34,720 nucleotides of DNA from Rhodobacteraceae bacterium CG17_big_fil_post_rev_8_21_14_2_50_63_15 (GCA_002783205.1 PFEY01000027.1:1-34720), one strand, 5' to 3'. Shown: positions 18,478 to 27,760, counted from the first letter of the stretch. Translations and numbers: made by a program. The notes: generated by a model from the sequence alone, not told the origin.

Positions 18478-20415
18478 ATGTGGTTAATGATGCGGTGCCT
18501 GACAAAGGCAAGGCCACATATTCTGGCAATTGCGACGCTGCTTGAGCTTGGTCTAGGAGCGGGCGTGATGTGGGCAGAACCTGCCTATGTCGGATCGTCC
18601 GTCTGCACGGAATGCCACAGGCAGGTTGACGCAGCCTGGCACAACTCCGATCACGCCAAGGCCTGGACTCTGCCAGACGAGACGACGGTTCTTGGCGATT
18701 TCAGCGACGTGACCTTTACGCATGGCGGGCAGGTGACGCGGTTCTTTCGCGACGGCGATGCATATATGATCGAAACCGCAGGTGCCGACGGCCAACGTCG
18801 CGCCTACCAGGTTGTCGGGGTTGCAGGCATTGACCCCTTGCAGCAATATCTGCTCTCACCGCAGCCGGGGCGGACGCAGGCCTATGACATTGCCTGGGAT
18901 GTCGCCGGGAAACGCTGGTATCCGGTCTTTCCCGATCCGGTCCCGCCGCCCGGAGACGGGTTTCACTGGACCGGAACCTACAAGAGCTGGGAGTCGCGCT
19001 GCGCGGAATGTCATGCCACCGGCTATAGCCGGAATTACGATCCGCCAACCAATAGCTACGCCCCGAAGATGACTGAGATCGGCGTGGGGTGTGAGGCGTG
19101 CCATGGTCCGGGGGCCGCGCACATCGCCTGGGCGCGCGACCCCATGACGCGCAAGCCGGAGGACGGGCTGACCCCGATAGGCCTGACAGTCGATCTGGGT
19201 GCCTCGCAGGAGATCGAGGTGATGCAATGCCTCACCTGTCATTCCCGCCGCGAGGCGATGCAGGATGGCAATCCGATGCCAGGAACGGATTATCACGACG
19301 CCTTTTCCCTCACACCGCTGCGCGAGGGCATCTATCACCCCGACGGGCAGATCCTCGATGAGGTGTTCGAGGGCGGCTCTTTCCTGCAATCGAAAATGCA
19401 CGCGAGGGGCGTGCGCTGTTCGGATTGCCATGACCCACATTCCGCGCAGCTAAGAGCTGAAGGCAACGCCGTCTGCGTGCAATGCCATTCCCCGGCAGGC
19501 AATCCTGAATTTCCCTCGCTGCCTCTCAAGGTCTATGACAGCCCCGACCATCATTTCCACCCGCAGGCAAGCGCGGGGGCGCAATGTGTGTCCTGTCATA
19601 TGATCGAGCGGACCTATATGGGCATCGACACGCGGCGCGATCACAGTTTCCGCGTGCCACGACCTGACCTTGCCGCGACCGGATCACCCGACGCCTGCAC
19701 CGATTGCCATACCGACCGCAGCGCGGAGTGGGCAGCCAGCAACCTTGCGTCGCGCGTCCCCGACAGCCTGCATCGCGGCCCACATTTCGCGACCGTCTTT
19801 GCCGCTGCGCGGCGTGATCCTCAGGGGCAGGCACAGATGCTGCTGGAGATCGCCGAATGGGCGGACGGGCCGGGCGTGGTGCGCGCCTCGGCCCTCGATC
19901 TCCTGGGGGCGGTCGCGGATATGGCGTCGGCCGACCGCGCCACCCGGCTCTTGGGCGATCGCGATCCCCTCGTTCGTTCTGCCGCCGCCTCGGTCCTGCG
20001 CAGCCTGCCGCCCGAGGACCGCCTTGCCCGGCTTGAACCGCTCCTGTCGGATCCCCGGCGCACCGTCCGCGAAGCGGCGGCCAAGGCGCTGATCGATGCG
20101 CAGGTCACGCTGGATACACCGCAGGCTACAGCACTCGCGGCGGCGCGGCAGGAATGGTCCGAGGCGCTGCGCCTGCGCGCGGATTACCCGGAAACCCAGT
20201 TGCAGATGGGCGGCGCAGCATTGCAGGCGCGGGACTTTGCGGCGGCGCTCACCGCCTTCGAGAGAGCGGTGACACTTGATCCGCAACTGGTCGATGCCTG
20301 GTCGATGGTGGTGCGGTTGCACGCCGCCATGGGCAATACTGACGCCGCGCAAGCCGCACTCGCACGCGCGCTGACCGCCAATCCGGGGAACAGCCGGCTG
20401 TTGTCCCTGCAATAG
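18478..20415 (+). CDS. Octaheme c-type cytochrome with HEAT-like and TPR repeats
   Basis: The protein of 645 aa starts with a signal peptide (ILAIATLLELGLGAGVMWA) and then contains eight CXXCH heme-binding motifs. These are CTECH 43, CAECH 175, CEACH 205, CLTCH 251, CSDCH 314, CVQCH 333, CVSCH 370 and CTDCH 407. After residue 440 come helical repeats of HEAT type (DLLGAVADMASADRATRLLG, then PLVRSAAASVLRSL, then RTVREAAAKALIDA), and from about 555 TPR units (ALRLRADYPETQLQMGGAAL, FAAALTAFERAVTLDP). It is a periplasmic electron carrier or multiheme reductase with a protein-docking tail. Related proteins are annotated as doubled-CXXCH or tetratricopeptide cytochromes; the reaction is unknown. 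It ends in TAG. Confidence 0.88.
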   Translation: MWLMMRCLTKARPHILAIATLLELGLGAGVMWAEPAYVGSSVCTECHRQVDAAWHNSDHAKAWTLPDETTVLGDFSDVTFTHGGQVTRFFRDGDAYMIETAGADGQRRAYQVVGVAGIDPLQQYLLSPQPGRTQAYDIAWDVAGKRWYPVFPDPVPPPGDGFHWTGTYKSWESRCAECHATGYSRNYDPPTNSYAPKMTEIGVGCEACHGPGAAHIAWARDPMTRKPEDGLTPIGLTVDLGASQEIEVMQCLTCHSRREAMQDGNPMPGTDYHDAFSLTPLREGIYHPDGQILDEVFEGGSFLQSKMHARGVRCSDCHDPHSAQLRAEGNAVCVQCHSPAGNPEFPSLPLKVYDSPDHHFHPQASAGAQCVSCHMIERTYMGIDTRRDHSFRVPRPDLAATGSPDACTDCHTDRSAEWAASNLASRVPDSLHRGPHFATVFAAARRDPQGQAQMLLEIAEWADGPGVVRASALDLLGAVADMASADRATRLLGDRDPLVRSAAASVLRSLPPEDRLARLEPLLSDPRRTVREAAAKALIDAQVTLDTPQATALAAARQEWSEALRLRADYPETQLQMGGAALQARDFAAALTAFERAVTLDPQLVDAWSMVVRLHAAMGNTDAAQAALARALTANPGNSRLLSLQ

Positions 20416-20431
20416 GAGGGCGCAACGCGAC

Positions 20432-20587
20432 TTGTCGCAAGCACCTTTTCCCAAGTGGAATGAACATGAGATGAAAATCCGGAAGAAAGAAAAGCAGGCC
20501 GAGAGGGTCGCCAAGAGCATTCACGACGAGACGGATGAGCGACGCTCCGCAAAGGTGATCTTGTGGCGTTCTCACGGCCGCGTGTAA
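20432..20587 (+). CDS. Possible small protein (51 aa) after the octaheme cytochrome
   Basis: A TTG at 20432, 12 nt after an AGGAGG, opens a frame reading (M)SQAPFPKWNEHEMKIRKKEK and on to TAA at 20585-20587. A shorter form would start at ATG 20471 (38 aa). The product is highly charged, with a Lys/Arg/Glu-rich helix, no signal peptide, and no family I recognise. The strong ribosome site overlaps the cytochrome stop codon, which supports coupling, but the non-ATG start and long spacing keep this uncertain. Confidence 0.35.
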   Translation: MSQAPFPKWNEHEMKIRKKEKQAERVAKSIHDETDERRSAKVILWRSHGRV

Positions 20588-20673
20588 TCTGAGGCGTCTT
20601 CGAGATAGATTCTACCAAAGCCATTCGACACCTGCGCTCGGCTTCTCAGCATTATCAAGAGAAGGTGTAGACC

Positions 20674-22086
20674 ATGACAAAGAAAACGAGTGTAGATTTC
20701 ACCAAGGGCAGCCTGTCAAAGCATGTCCGTGTGATGTCCTTCACGGCCAGCATCGGCATTCTTGCGATCTACGTCGTCGACCTGATGGACCTGCTCTTCA
20801 TCTCGATGCTGGGCGACAAGGAACTGGCGGCGGCGGCCGGGATGGCCGGCACCCTTCTGTTCTTCGTGAGCACGATCAATATCGGGCTTTCGATCGCAAC
20901 CGGAACGCTGGTCGGACGCGCCCTGGGAAAGGGCGATGCTCAGCAGGCGCGCGAGATGACCGGCACCGCAATCATGGTGTCAACCGTTGTCGGTATCGTG
21001 GTTCCCCTGTTGATGATCCCCAACCTCTACTTTTTGTTGGGCTGGATCGGCGCCACGGGCGAGCTTGCCGATATGGCCTATAGCTACATCATCATCCTGC
21101 TGCCAGCGACGTTCATGTCCGGCATTTCGATGAGCCTCGTCACGCATCTGCGCGCCGATGGCGCTGCGCGCAAGGCAATGTATCCCTCGCTGTGCGGGGC
21201 GCTGGTCAATCTCGTGTTCGACCCGATCCTGATCTTCGGGCTCGGGATGGGGCTTCAGGGGGCGGCCGCAGCCACGGTGATGGCGCGCGCGGCCACGCTG
21301 GCCGTGGCGCTTTATCCCTTTCGGGGTGAAATCCGGGAGATTCTGTTTCCGGGCTTTCAGGCCATGCGCAAGCACATTTACGAGATCGGCAGCTATGCGC
21401 TCTATTCAGCCTTCGCGTCTGTCGCAGCACCGATCGGGCAGGCAATGATGATGCGCCAGTTTGCCTCCTTCGGGCATGAGGCGGTCGCCGGGATCTCGAT
21501 CATCGGTCGCCTTGCTCCGGTAGTCTTTGCCGTCATCAACGCGCTGTCAGGCGCGATCGGGCCGATCATGGCGCAGAACTATGGCGCGAACCAGATGGAG
21601 CGTGTGCGCGAAGCCTATAGGGACGCCGCAAAGTTTCTCGGGCTTTACGTTGCAGCGGTTGCCATCCTGCTCTTTCTGTTGCGATCGCAGATCGTTTCGA
21701 TCTTCGGTGCGACCGGCCAAGCGCAAGAGCTGATCTATCTCTATTGCAGCCCGTTCGCGATCATCGCCTTCCTCAACGGCCTGATTGCCATTTCGAATGG
21801 GGCGCTGAACAGTCTGGGGCAGCCAACCTATGTGATGGGTTTCAGCTGGGTCAAGAACACCGTGGGGCTGTGGCCGTTTCTGGTGGTTGGCTCGTATCTC
21901 TACGGTCTTTGGGGGCTTGCGTTCGGATTGCTGCTGCATACGGCAGTTTTCGCGTATATCTCGGTTCGGTTGGCAAAAAGTGTCTACCTCAAGAAGGTTG
22001 CAAGCGCTCTGCCCGAAGATGATTTCGCGCCGGATCAGGCGCAGGCCCACAGCATGATGGTGCGGGAAGGCGCGATGCAGATGTGA
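20674..22086 (+). CDS. MATE family efflux transporter
   Basis: A 470-aa inner-membrane protein with about twelve hydrophobic segments in two similar halves, as in Na+- or H+-driven multidrug exporters of the MATE family. Typical stretches are VDLMDLLFISMLGDKELAAA in the first helix pair, GLSIATGTLVGRALGKGD, SLCGALVNLVFDPILIFG and, at the start of the second half, IGQAMMMRQFASFGHEAVAG. GAAGGTG lies just before the ATG. It ends with a short cytoplasmic tail. The exported compound is unknown; no local regulator other than the disrupted AraC-type gene downstream is seen. Confidence 0.92.
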   Translation: MTKKTSVDFTKGSLSKHVRVMSFTASIGILAIYVVDLMDLLFISMLGDKELAAAAGMAGTLLFFVSTINIGLSIATGTLVGRALGKGDAQQAREMTGTAIMVSTVVGIVVPLLMIPNLYFLLGWIGATGELADMAYSYIIILLPATFMSGISMSLVTHLRADGAARKAMYPSLCGALVNLVFDPILIFGLGMGLQGAAAATVMARAATLAVALYPFRGEIREILFPGFQAMRKHIYEIGSYALYSAFASVAAPIGQAMMMRQFASFGHEAVAGISIIGRLAPVVFAVINALSGAIGPIMAQNYGANQMERVREAYRDAAKFLGLYVAAVAILLFLLRSQIVSIFGATGQAQELIYLYCSPFAIIAFLNGLIAISNGALNSLGQPTYVMGFSWVKNTVGLWPFLVVGSYLYGLWGLAFGLLLHTAVFAYISVRLAKSVYLKKVASALPEDDFAPDQAQAHSMMVREGAMQM

Positions 22087-22365
22087 GGTGGACGGGCGCG
22101 CGCCAGACCCGCTCGGGCCTTGCGATCCACGACGCCAACCAAACCTCATTGCCATTCTTGCGCATGACGCCGGGAGCTTGGCCGTGCCATAGGGGAATCC
22201 CTTCGTTATGCCGTCAGAGGCGATGGCGGCGAGACCCGTCAAGCGTGACCGTTGGTCCCTTGCGAACGCCAGATTGCCGGTGGATGACGATGAAACTTGT
22301 CTTTACGCGCCAAAACATGCTTGGACTCGCTCCGACAGGAGAACTCAGGGGCCATCTCACCTGCC

Positions 22366-23367
22366 ATGATCCCACTTATCCGCGCCGGGGCGATCATGCC
22401 TCTTGTTCACTGGATGCAAGACAATGCCCGGCCGGTCGAAGAGCGCCTGCGCGAGGTTGATCTTTGCTACGTTCTCAAGGGTGACTGCAACCTGGCCATT
22501 CCGCTTGGACCGGCGATCGAATTTCTCTGCGCCGCAATCAGGGCCGAGGGACCGGACTTTGCCTGCCGGGCCGTGACCGGTGCAAGCTTGCGGGCGCTTG
22601 GCATGATTGGCGCGGTCGCACTTGGCGCGGACACCGTGCGCGACGCGCTCTTTCGCGTGGCGGCCTCGCTGCCGCTGCACACCACGCATGAGATCATCAC
22701 GGTCAGCCCGGCCTCGGGCGGCTTGCTGGTGCGTGAGGCCTGGGGGCTGCGCATGGACGATGAAACGCGACATGTGGTGCAGCAATAGGTGGCCGCACTG
22801 ATCCAGGCAATCTGTGCGAATGCGGGGGCTTCGCTTCCGCTTTTCGGACGTATGGCGATCATGCCCCATCCCGTGCATGGCCTTGCGCATTTGCGGACCT
22901 GTTTTGGCGACGCTGTCGAAGCCTCACCGAACAAACTTCTCGAACTCTTCATGCCCGATCATGTGGCGGATCGGCCGCTGTCCCTGCGGGAGATCGCGCA
23001 ACCATCACCCGATCTCACGCAGGGGTTGATAGCGCTGCGCGGCGACGGAACACTGAGCACCTCGGCCAGAATCGTGATTGCAGCCATGCTGCTTGACGGC
23101 ACGCCCTCGATGGAGCGCCTCGCGCGTGCCGCAGGGCTCAGCGCCCGCACCTTTCAGCGCCGGTTGCGCGCGGAAGGTGCAACATTCAAGGGATTGCTGG
23201 AATCCGTGCGCCGAGATCTTGCGCTTGCCAGCCTCGTGACGGGCGGCAGTTCGGCAAATGAGATCGCGCGAACGCTCGGATATGATCAGCAATCCTCCTT
23301 GACCCGCGCGGTCCGCCGCTGGACAGGCGCATCGCCGCGCAACATAGCGCGCGGTCAAAAGCCCTGA
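22366..23367 (+). pseudogene. AraC family regulator interrupted by one in-frame TAG
   Basis: Read as one frame, 22366-23367 encodes 333 positions, the normal length of an OruR/OreT-like AraC regulator. The first part (MIPLIRAGAIMPLVHWMQDN) belongs to the arabinose-binding-like N-terminal domain, and the last about 100 residues have the two helix-turn-helix units (SMERLARAAGLSARTFQRRL and SANEIARTLGYDQQSSLTRA). Codon 141 is TAG at 22786-22788, after HVVQQ; the frame continues without shift in GTG GCC GCA. From memory, many relatives have Tyr here (QQYVAAL). The GTG right after the stop could restart a 192-aa DNA-binding fragment. I treat it as a pseudogene by point mutation unless the stop is read through. 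Confidence 0.8.
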
Positions 23368-23443
23368 GCCAGTGCCGGACAGCGCGCAAATTCGCCTTCG
23401 CACGCCATTTCAGGTGAATTGATCCAGATCAGGCAGGCTACGA

Positions 23444-23493
23444 TCTTGTAGTTGTAGCGTCTGTGTAAGACAGTTCACGGAAGCGTTATCGCC
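23444..23493 (+). promoter_or_regulatory. Promoter/operator-like element shared with 14903-14949 (copy B)
   Basis: CTTG near 23445, TAAGAC at 23466-23471 about 17 nt later, then TTCACGGAAGCGTTATCGCC ending at 23493. The element matches copy A closely in sequence and in its 97-nt distance to the start codon, here at 23591. Confidence 0.55.
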
Positions 23494-23590
23494 TCCGAGT
23501 CCAGCATTGACCTTTGGCGCGGCTCAAGCTGTGTGCGGAGAACGAGTCCGCAATTTTATTGAGGCGATGAATTCAAAGGGAGGTCGAACC

Positions 23591-24340
23591 ATGTCAATCA
23601 AGAACCTCAAGAAAGCCTGCGCCGGAGCGGTGCTGCTGGCACTGTCGACAGCCCCGGCTGTCGCGCAAGAGAGCAACTGGAAGTTCAGCACCTCGGCCTA
23701 TCTGTGGCTGAACGACACCACCGTCACGGCCGACACGCCGCGCGGCGAGGTCACATCGACCTTGGATTTCAGCGATGCAATCGACAAACTCGATTTTGCC
23801 TTTATGGGCACGGTCGAGGCCCGCAACGGACCATGGGGTGTGGTCGGGGATCTGATGTATTTCAAACTGACGGCAGAGGGTCCGAGCCCGGCCGGCGTGC
23901 TGTTCTCCGGGGTCAAGGCCGAGAGCAAAACGACGATCCTGGGCACCTATGTCACCTATCGCGTCCATCAGGACAGCATGATCGCCGTCGATCTGGGTGC
24001 GGGGGTGCGCTCGCTCTGGGTGAACACCGACACCAGGCTCCTGGCCGGTGCCCTGCCCGCGGAGCAGTTCAAGGAAAGCAAGAACCTGCTGGATCCGGTC
24101 GCGGCGGCCCGCATCCGCCTGACGTTCACCGATCAATTTTTCGGCGCGCTCTGGCTGGATGGGGGCGGCACGAATGACAGCAAGACATGGCAGGTGCTGG
24201 CGACAGTCGGATACAAGCTGAACGAGAAATGGACCTTTCAGGCGGGATACAGATATCTCGAGCACGAATGGGACACGAGCCTTGGGAAAGCATCGCTGGA
24301 GTTCTCCGGCCCGATCCTGGGCGCGACCTATCGCTTCTGA
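23591..24340 (+). CDS. Outer-membrane beta-barrel protein
   Basis: The 249-aa product begins MSIKNLKKACAGAVLLALST with a signal peptide ending near AVAQ-ES. The rest alternates polar and aromatic residues in strands such as WKFSTSAYLWLND, GVVGDLMYFKLTAEG, ILGTYVTYRVHQ and WTFQAGYRYLEHEW, closing in LGATYRF, whose terminal Phe is the classic outer-membrane insertion signal. GGGAGG precedes the ATG, and the upstream in-frame start at 23507 is not needed. Its function is unknown. It is preceded by the promoter-like element also found before the DUF2092 operon, so both may respond to the same signal. Confidence 0.82.
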   Translation: MSIKNLKKACAGAVLLALSTAPAVAQESNWKFSTSAYLWLNDTTVTADTPRGEVTSTLDFSDAIDKLDFAFMGTVEARNGPWGVVGDLMYFKLTAEGPSPAGVLFSGVKAESKTTILGTYVTYRVHQDSMIAVDLGAGVRSLWVNTDTRLLAGALPAEQFKESKNLLDPVAAARIRLTFTDQFFGALWLDGGGTNDSKTWQVLATVGYKLNEKWTFQAGYRYLEHEWDTSLGKASLEFSGPILGATYRF

Positions 24341-24525
24341 TCGCGTCGGCTTGGTGACTCAAGGGGTGGATTGAGGGCGAATTGAATGGGTAACGTGTTG
24401 TTATTGAGTAAAAGAAATCATGTGCGTCGCGCCGCAAACAACGTCATCCTGCCGGACCGGTCTCCGCTGTGCCAGGCGGCGAACTGAACATGATCAACGT
24501 CCAACCATCCTGAGAGAGGAACCGA

Positions 24526-26880
24526 GTGAAGCTGAAACTGACATGTAACCTCCCATGGCGAGAGGCCGTGCTGGCCAGCCTCGTTTCGGTCTTTGCCGCG
24601 CAGGCGGCAATCGACCGCTCGGTCTTGCCGATCCAACTGCCTGCCCAGCCCGCGATCACGGCACTGACCGTGAAGGACGCAACTCTGCCAGAGCGCCTTA
24701 CAGTGACCGCGCCAAAGGGCGCGCCGAATGTGGTGATCGTGTTGATCGACGATCTGGGCTTTGGCGCGACGGAAACCTTCGGCGGCCCGATTGCCACCCC
24801 GACGCTGGATGAGCTTGCCAGCGAGGGCCTGCGCTTCAACAGCTTTCACACCACGGCGCTTTGCTCGCCGACGCGCGCCGCGCTCAAATCGGGCCGCAAC
24901 CACCATGTCGCCTCGATGGGGTTCATCACCGAAATGGCCACCGGCTTTCCCGGATCGACGGGTCAGATCCCCAACAGCGTTGCGCCACTGGCCGAAATCC
25001 TGCGCCTCAACGGCTATAGCACCGGCGCCTTTGGCAAATGGCACGAGACCGCCGCTTGGGAAACCAGCGTTTCCGGCCCCTATGACCGCTGGCCCACGCA
25101 TCAGGGCTTTGACAAATTCTATGGCTTTCTCGGGGGCGAGACGAACCAGTGGGCGCCGTTTCTGTATGACGGTGTGACTCAGGTCGAACCGGCGGAAGTT
25201 CCCGGTTACAATTTCATGACCGACATGACCGATCAGGCGATCACCTAGATCAAGCACCAGCAGGCGATGACCCCGGACAAGCCGTTCTTTACCTATTTCG
25301 CACCCGGCGCGGTGCATGCGCCACACCATGTGCCGCAGGAATGGATCGACCGCTGGAAAGGCAAGTTTGACGCGGGCTGGGATGTGCTTCGCGAAGAGAC
25401 CCTCGCGCGCCAGATCGCCGAAGGCGTCGTGCCCCCGGATACCGTGCTTGCGCCAAAACCGGCGGCCATCAAGGATTGGAGCAGTCTCTCGGAGGATGAA
25501 AAACGTCTCTTCGCCCGTCAGGCCGAAGTTTTCGCCGCCTTCACCGAATATACCGACCATGAAATCGGGCGGATGGTCCAGAGCATCGAGGATATGGGAG
25601 AGCTGGACGATACGCTGATCTTCTACATCGCCGGCGACAATGGCACCAGCGCCGAAGGCGGCACCAACGGCATGTTCAACGAATACACCTATTTCAACGG
25701 TGTGCCCGAACAGGTCGCGGACATGCTTCCGCTGATCGACAAATGGGGTGGGCCCGAGACCTATCCTCACATGACCGCTGCCTGGGCGGTTGCCATGAAT
25801 GCGCCCTTTACCTGGGTCAAGCAGGTCGCCTCGAGCTTTGGTGGCACCCGCGTCGGCATGGCAGTGCACTGGCCCGCTGGCATCAAGAGCAAGGGCGAGT
25901 TGCGCACGCAGTTCGGTCATGTCATCGACATCGCGCCGACCATTCTGGAGGCGGTGGGCCTGCCCGAGCCGACCAGCGTGAACGGCACGCCTCAGGTGCC
26001 CATGAACGGCACCAGCCTGCTCTACACCTTCGACGACGCCACCGCGCCCGAGCGCCACACCACGCAGTATTTCGAGATTGCGGGCAGCCGGGCGATCTAT
26101 CACGATGGCTGGCTTGCCGGAACGGTTCACGCAGCCCCATGGGAAGCCAAGCCCGCCACCACGCTCGAAGACGATGTCTGGGAACTTTATGACGTGCGCT
26201 CCGACTTCAGCCTGGCCCACGATCTTGCCGCCCAGATGCCGGAAAAGCTGGCCGAAATGCAGGCGCTCTTCCTTGAGGAAGCCCGCAAGAACAATGTCCT
26301 GCCGATCGATGATCGCAAATTCGAGCGGCTCACCGATCCGGTCGGGGTGGGCCGGCCCGACCTCTTTCACGGGCGCAGCACCATCACGCTGGCCCAAGGC
26401 ATGAAGGGCATGTCGGAGTCGGCCTTCCCCAATGTCAAGAACCGCTCGCTCTCCATCGACGCCGATATCGTCGTGCCCGAGGGCGGCGCGACCGGAGCGA
26501 TCATTGCCCAAGGTGGCCGGTTCGGCGGCTGGTCGCTCTACCTCAAGGATGGTGTGCCGGGATATACCTATAACTTCCTCGGCCTCCAGATCTTTGACAT
26601 CCTCGCCACGGAGGCACTGGCGCCGGGCGCGGCCAATATCCGGGTCGATTTCGCCTATGATGGCGGCGGGCCGGGCAAGGGCGGGCTTGCGACCATTCTC
26701 GTCAATGGCAAGGCGGTGGCGGAGGGCCGGATCGAACAGACCCAAGGCGCCATCTTCTCGGCCGACGAGACGGCGGATGTGGGTGTTGATCTGGGCACGG
26801 CGGTGGTCGCTGACATCGGGGCGGGCCGCGCCTCGCATTTCTCGGGCGAGATCCCGCGCGTCACGCTCACCCTGCAATGA
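24526..26880 (+). pseudogene. Arylsulfatase interrupted by one in-frame TAG
   Basis: The joined frame encodes 784 positions, the normal size of large bacterial arylsulfatases. It starts at GTG 24526 behind GAGGA and has a signal-like N-terminus (AVLASLVSVFAAQA). The metal-binding IVLIDDLGFG and the formylglycine motif CSPTRAALKSG (C113) are present, though the usual LTG is KSG here. Later motifs GKWHE, APHHVPQEW and GDNGTS follow. Codon 241 is TAG at 25246-25248, within AIT-stop-IKHQQ, where relatives usually have Trp (TGG), so one G-to-A change explains it. The frame then continues unbroken for about 540 codons. Without readthrough, the ATG at 25267 could give only the C-terminal part lacking the catalytic cysteine. 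Sulfate-ester scavenging is the expected ancestral role. Confidence 0.88.
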
Positions 26881-27092
26881 GGTTTAAATCCGGCTAGGGG
26901 GGCCGGGCCGGATTGTGCCGTGACCGGCACGCCGATCACGATGGCCGCCGCAATTGCGCCGGGCATCGTCCTGCCCCACGGGATGCAGGCCCTTCTGGAA
27001 ACATTCCGGTGCGTTGGCGGAGGCCCGAAAGACCAAACGCCAGAGTCTATCTAATACAACCATCCTTCCTACCCAAAAGGACTGTCAAAGTG

Positions 27093-27671
27093 ATGAAAAA
27101 CCAATCCCTCCAAGCCTTCGCCCTTCGCACCCTCGTTGCCCTCTTCGTGGCAGCGATGGTGCTGACCGTTTCAAGCCCAACGGCCCACGCGACCGAAGCG
27201 GCCGAAATCGACGCCGCCGTTGACGAAGGCCTCGAAAGGCTCTTCGCGGAAGTTCCCGAGGCGCGCGAGTTGGCCGGGAAATCCGCCGGCGTTCTTCTCT
27301 TCCCAAAGATCACCAAGGCCGGCCTCGTCGTCGGCGGCGCGGGGGGAAAGGGGGCTCTTCGCGTGGATGGACGGACCAGCGGCTACTTTCAAAGCCATGC
27401 TCTGTCCGTCGGGTATCAGGCGGGAGTCGAGACGTTCGGCTACGCCTTGTTCCTGATTGGCGAGGAGGATCTCAAAACTCTTGAAGCCAACCGTGGCAGC
27501 TTTGACCTTGGCACCGCGCCTTCCCTGGTGATCGCTGACAAGGGGTTTGTCAGGGAGTTGGGCACTCGAAACATCCAGAGCGGCATTGTCGCCATTTTCT
27601 TTTCCGAGCAGGGGTTGATGGCCGGCGCCGGGCTTCAGGCGACGAAGATCAAGCAGATCAGCCCGAACTGA
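27093..27671 (+). CDS. SYLF/Ysc84-domain lipid-binding protein, exported
   Basis: The 192-aa protein has a signal peptide (LVALFVAAMVLTVSSPTAHA) and then the SYLF fold: ELAGKSAGVLLFPKITKAGLVVGGAGGKGAL, YFQSHALSVGYQAGVETFGYALFLI, IADKGFVRELGTRN and a C-terminal GLMAGAGLQATKIKQI. SYLF/Ysc84 domains bind phosphoinositides in eukaryotes; in bacteria they are periplasmic proteins of unknown use. AAAAGGA lies upstream; GTG 27090 is a possible start one codon earlier. It follows the arylsulfatase by about 210 nt with no gene between. Confidence 0.85.
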   Translation: MKNQSLQAFALRTLVALFVAAMVLTVSSPTAHATEAAEIDAAVDEGLERLFAEVPEARELAGKSAGVLLFPKITKAGLVVGGAGGKGALRVDGRTSGYFQSHALSVGYQAGVETFGYALFLIGEEDLKTLEANRGSFDLGTAPSLVIADKGFVRELGTRNIQSGIVAIFFSEQGLMAGAGLQATKIKQISPN

Positions 27672-27675
27672 CGCC

Positions 27676-27715
27676 TGATCCGCCCCCGGGCCTGATGGAG
27701 GCCGAGGGCGGATCA
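27676..27715. terminator. Strong hairpin after the SYLF gene
   Basis: TGATCCGCCC (27676-27685) pairs perfectly with GGGCGGATCA (27706-27715), and an inner GGCCT/AGGCC stem can extend it. It begins 4 nt after the stop codon. There is no T-run, so it may be a weak or factor-assisted terminator. Confidence 0.6.
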
Positions 27716-27760
27716 CCCGCCGTGCTTGGTCCGCCATTTTTGGAACGATGTGCAGATCCA

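Noticed and set aside
22087-22365. Minus-strand stretch VMRKNGNEVWLASWIARPERV between MATE and AraC genes
   Set aside because: Looks protein-like over a short distance but has no start, no ribosome site and no recognisable family; too little to call.
22786-25248. TAG codons as genome-wide recoded sense codons (for example pyrrolysine)
   Set aside because: TAG ends three well-defined genes in the same window (740-742, 5440-5442, 20413-20415), and no recoding machinery is visible.
24418-26877. Long open frame (819 codons) on the minus strand opposite the arylsulfatase
   Set aside because: Its composition is typical of a GC-rich shadow (His/Arg/Gly-rich) and the plus-strand frame has clear sulfatase motifs throughout.
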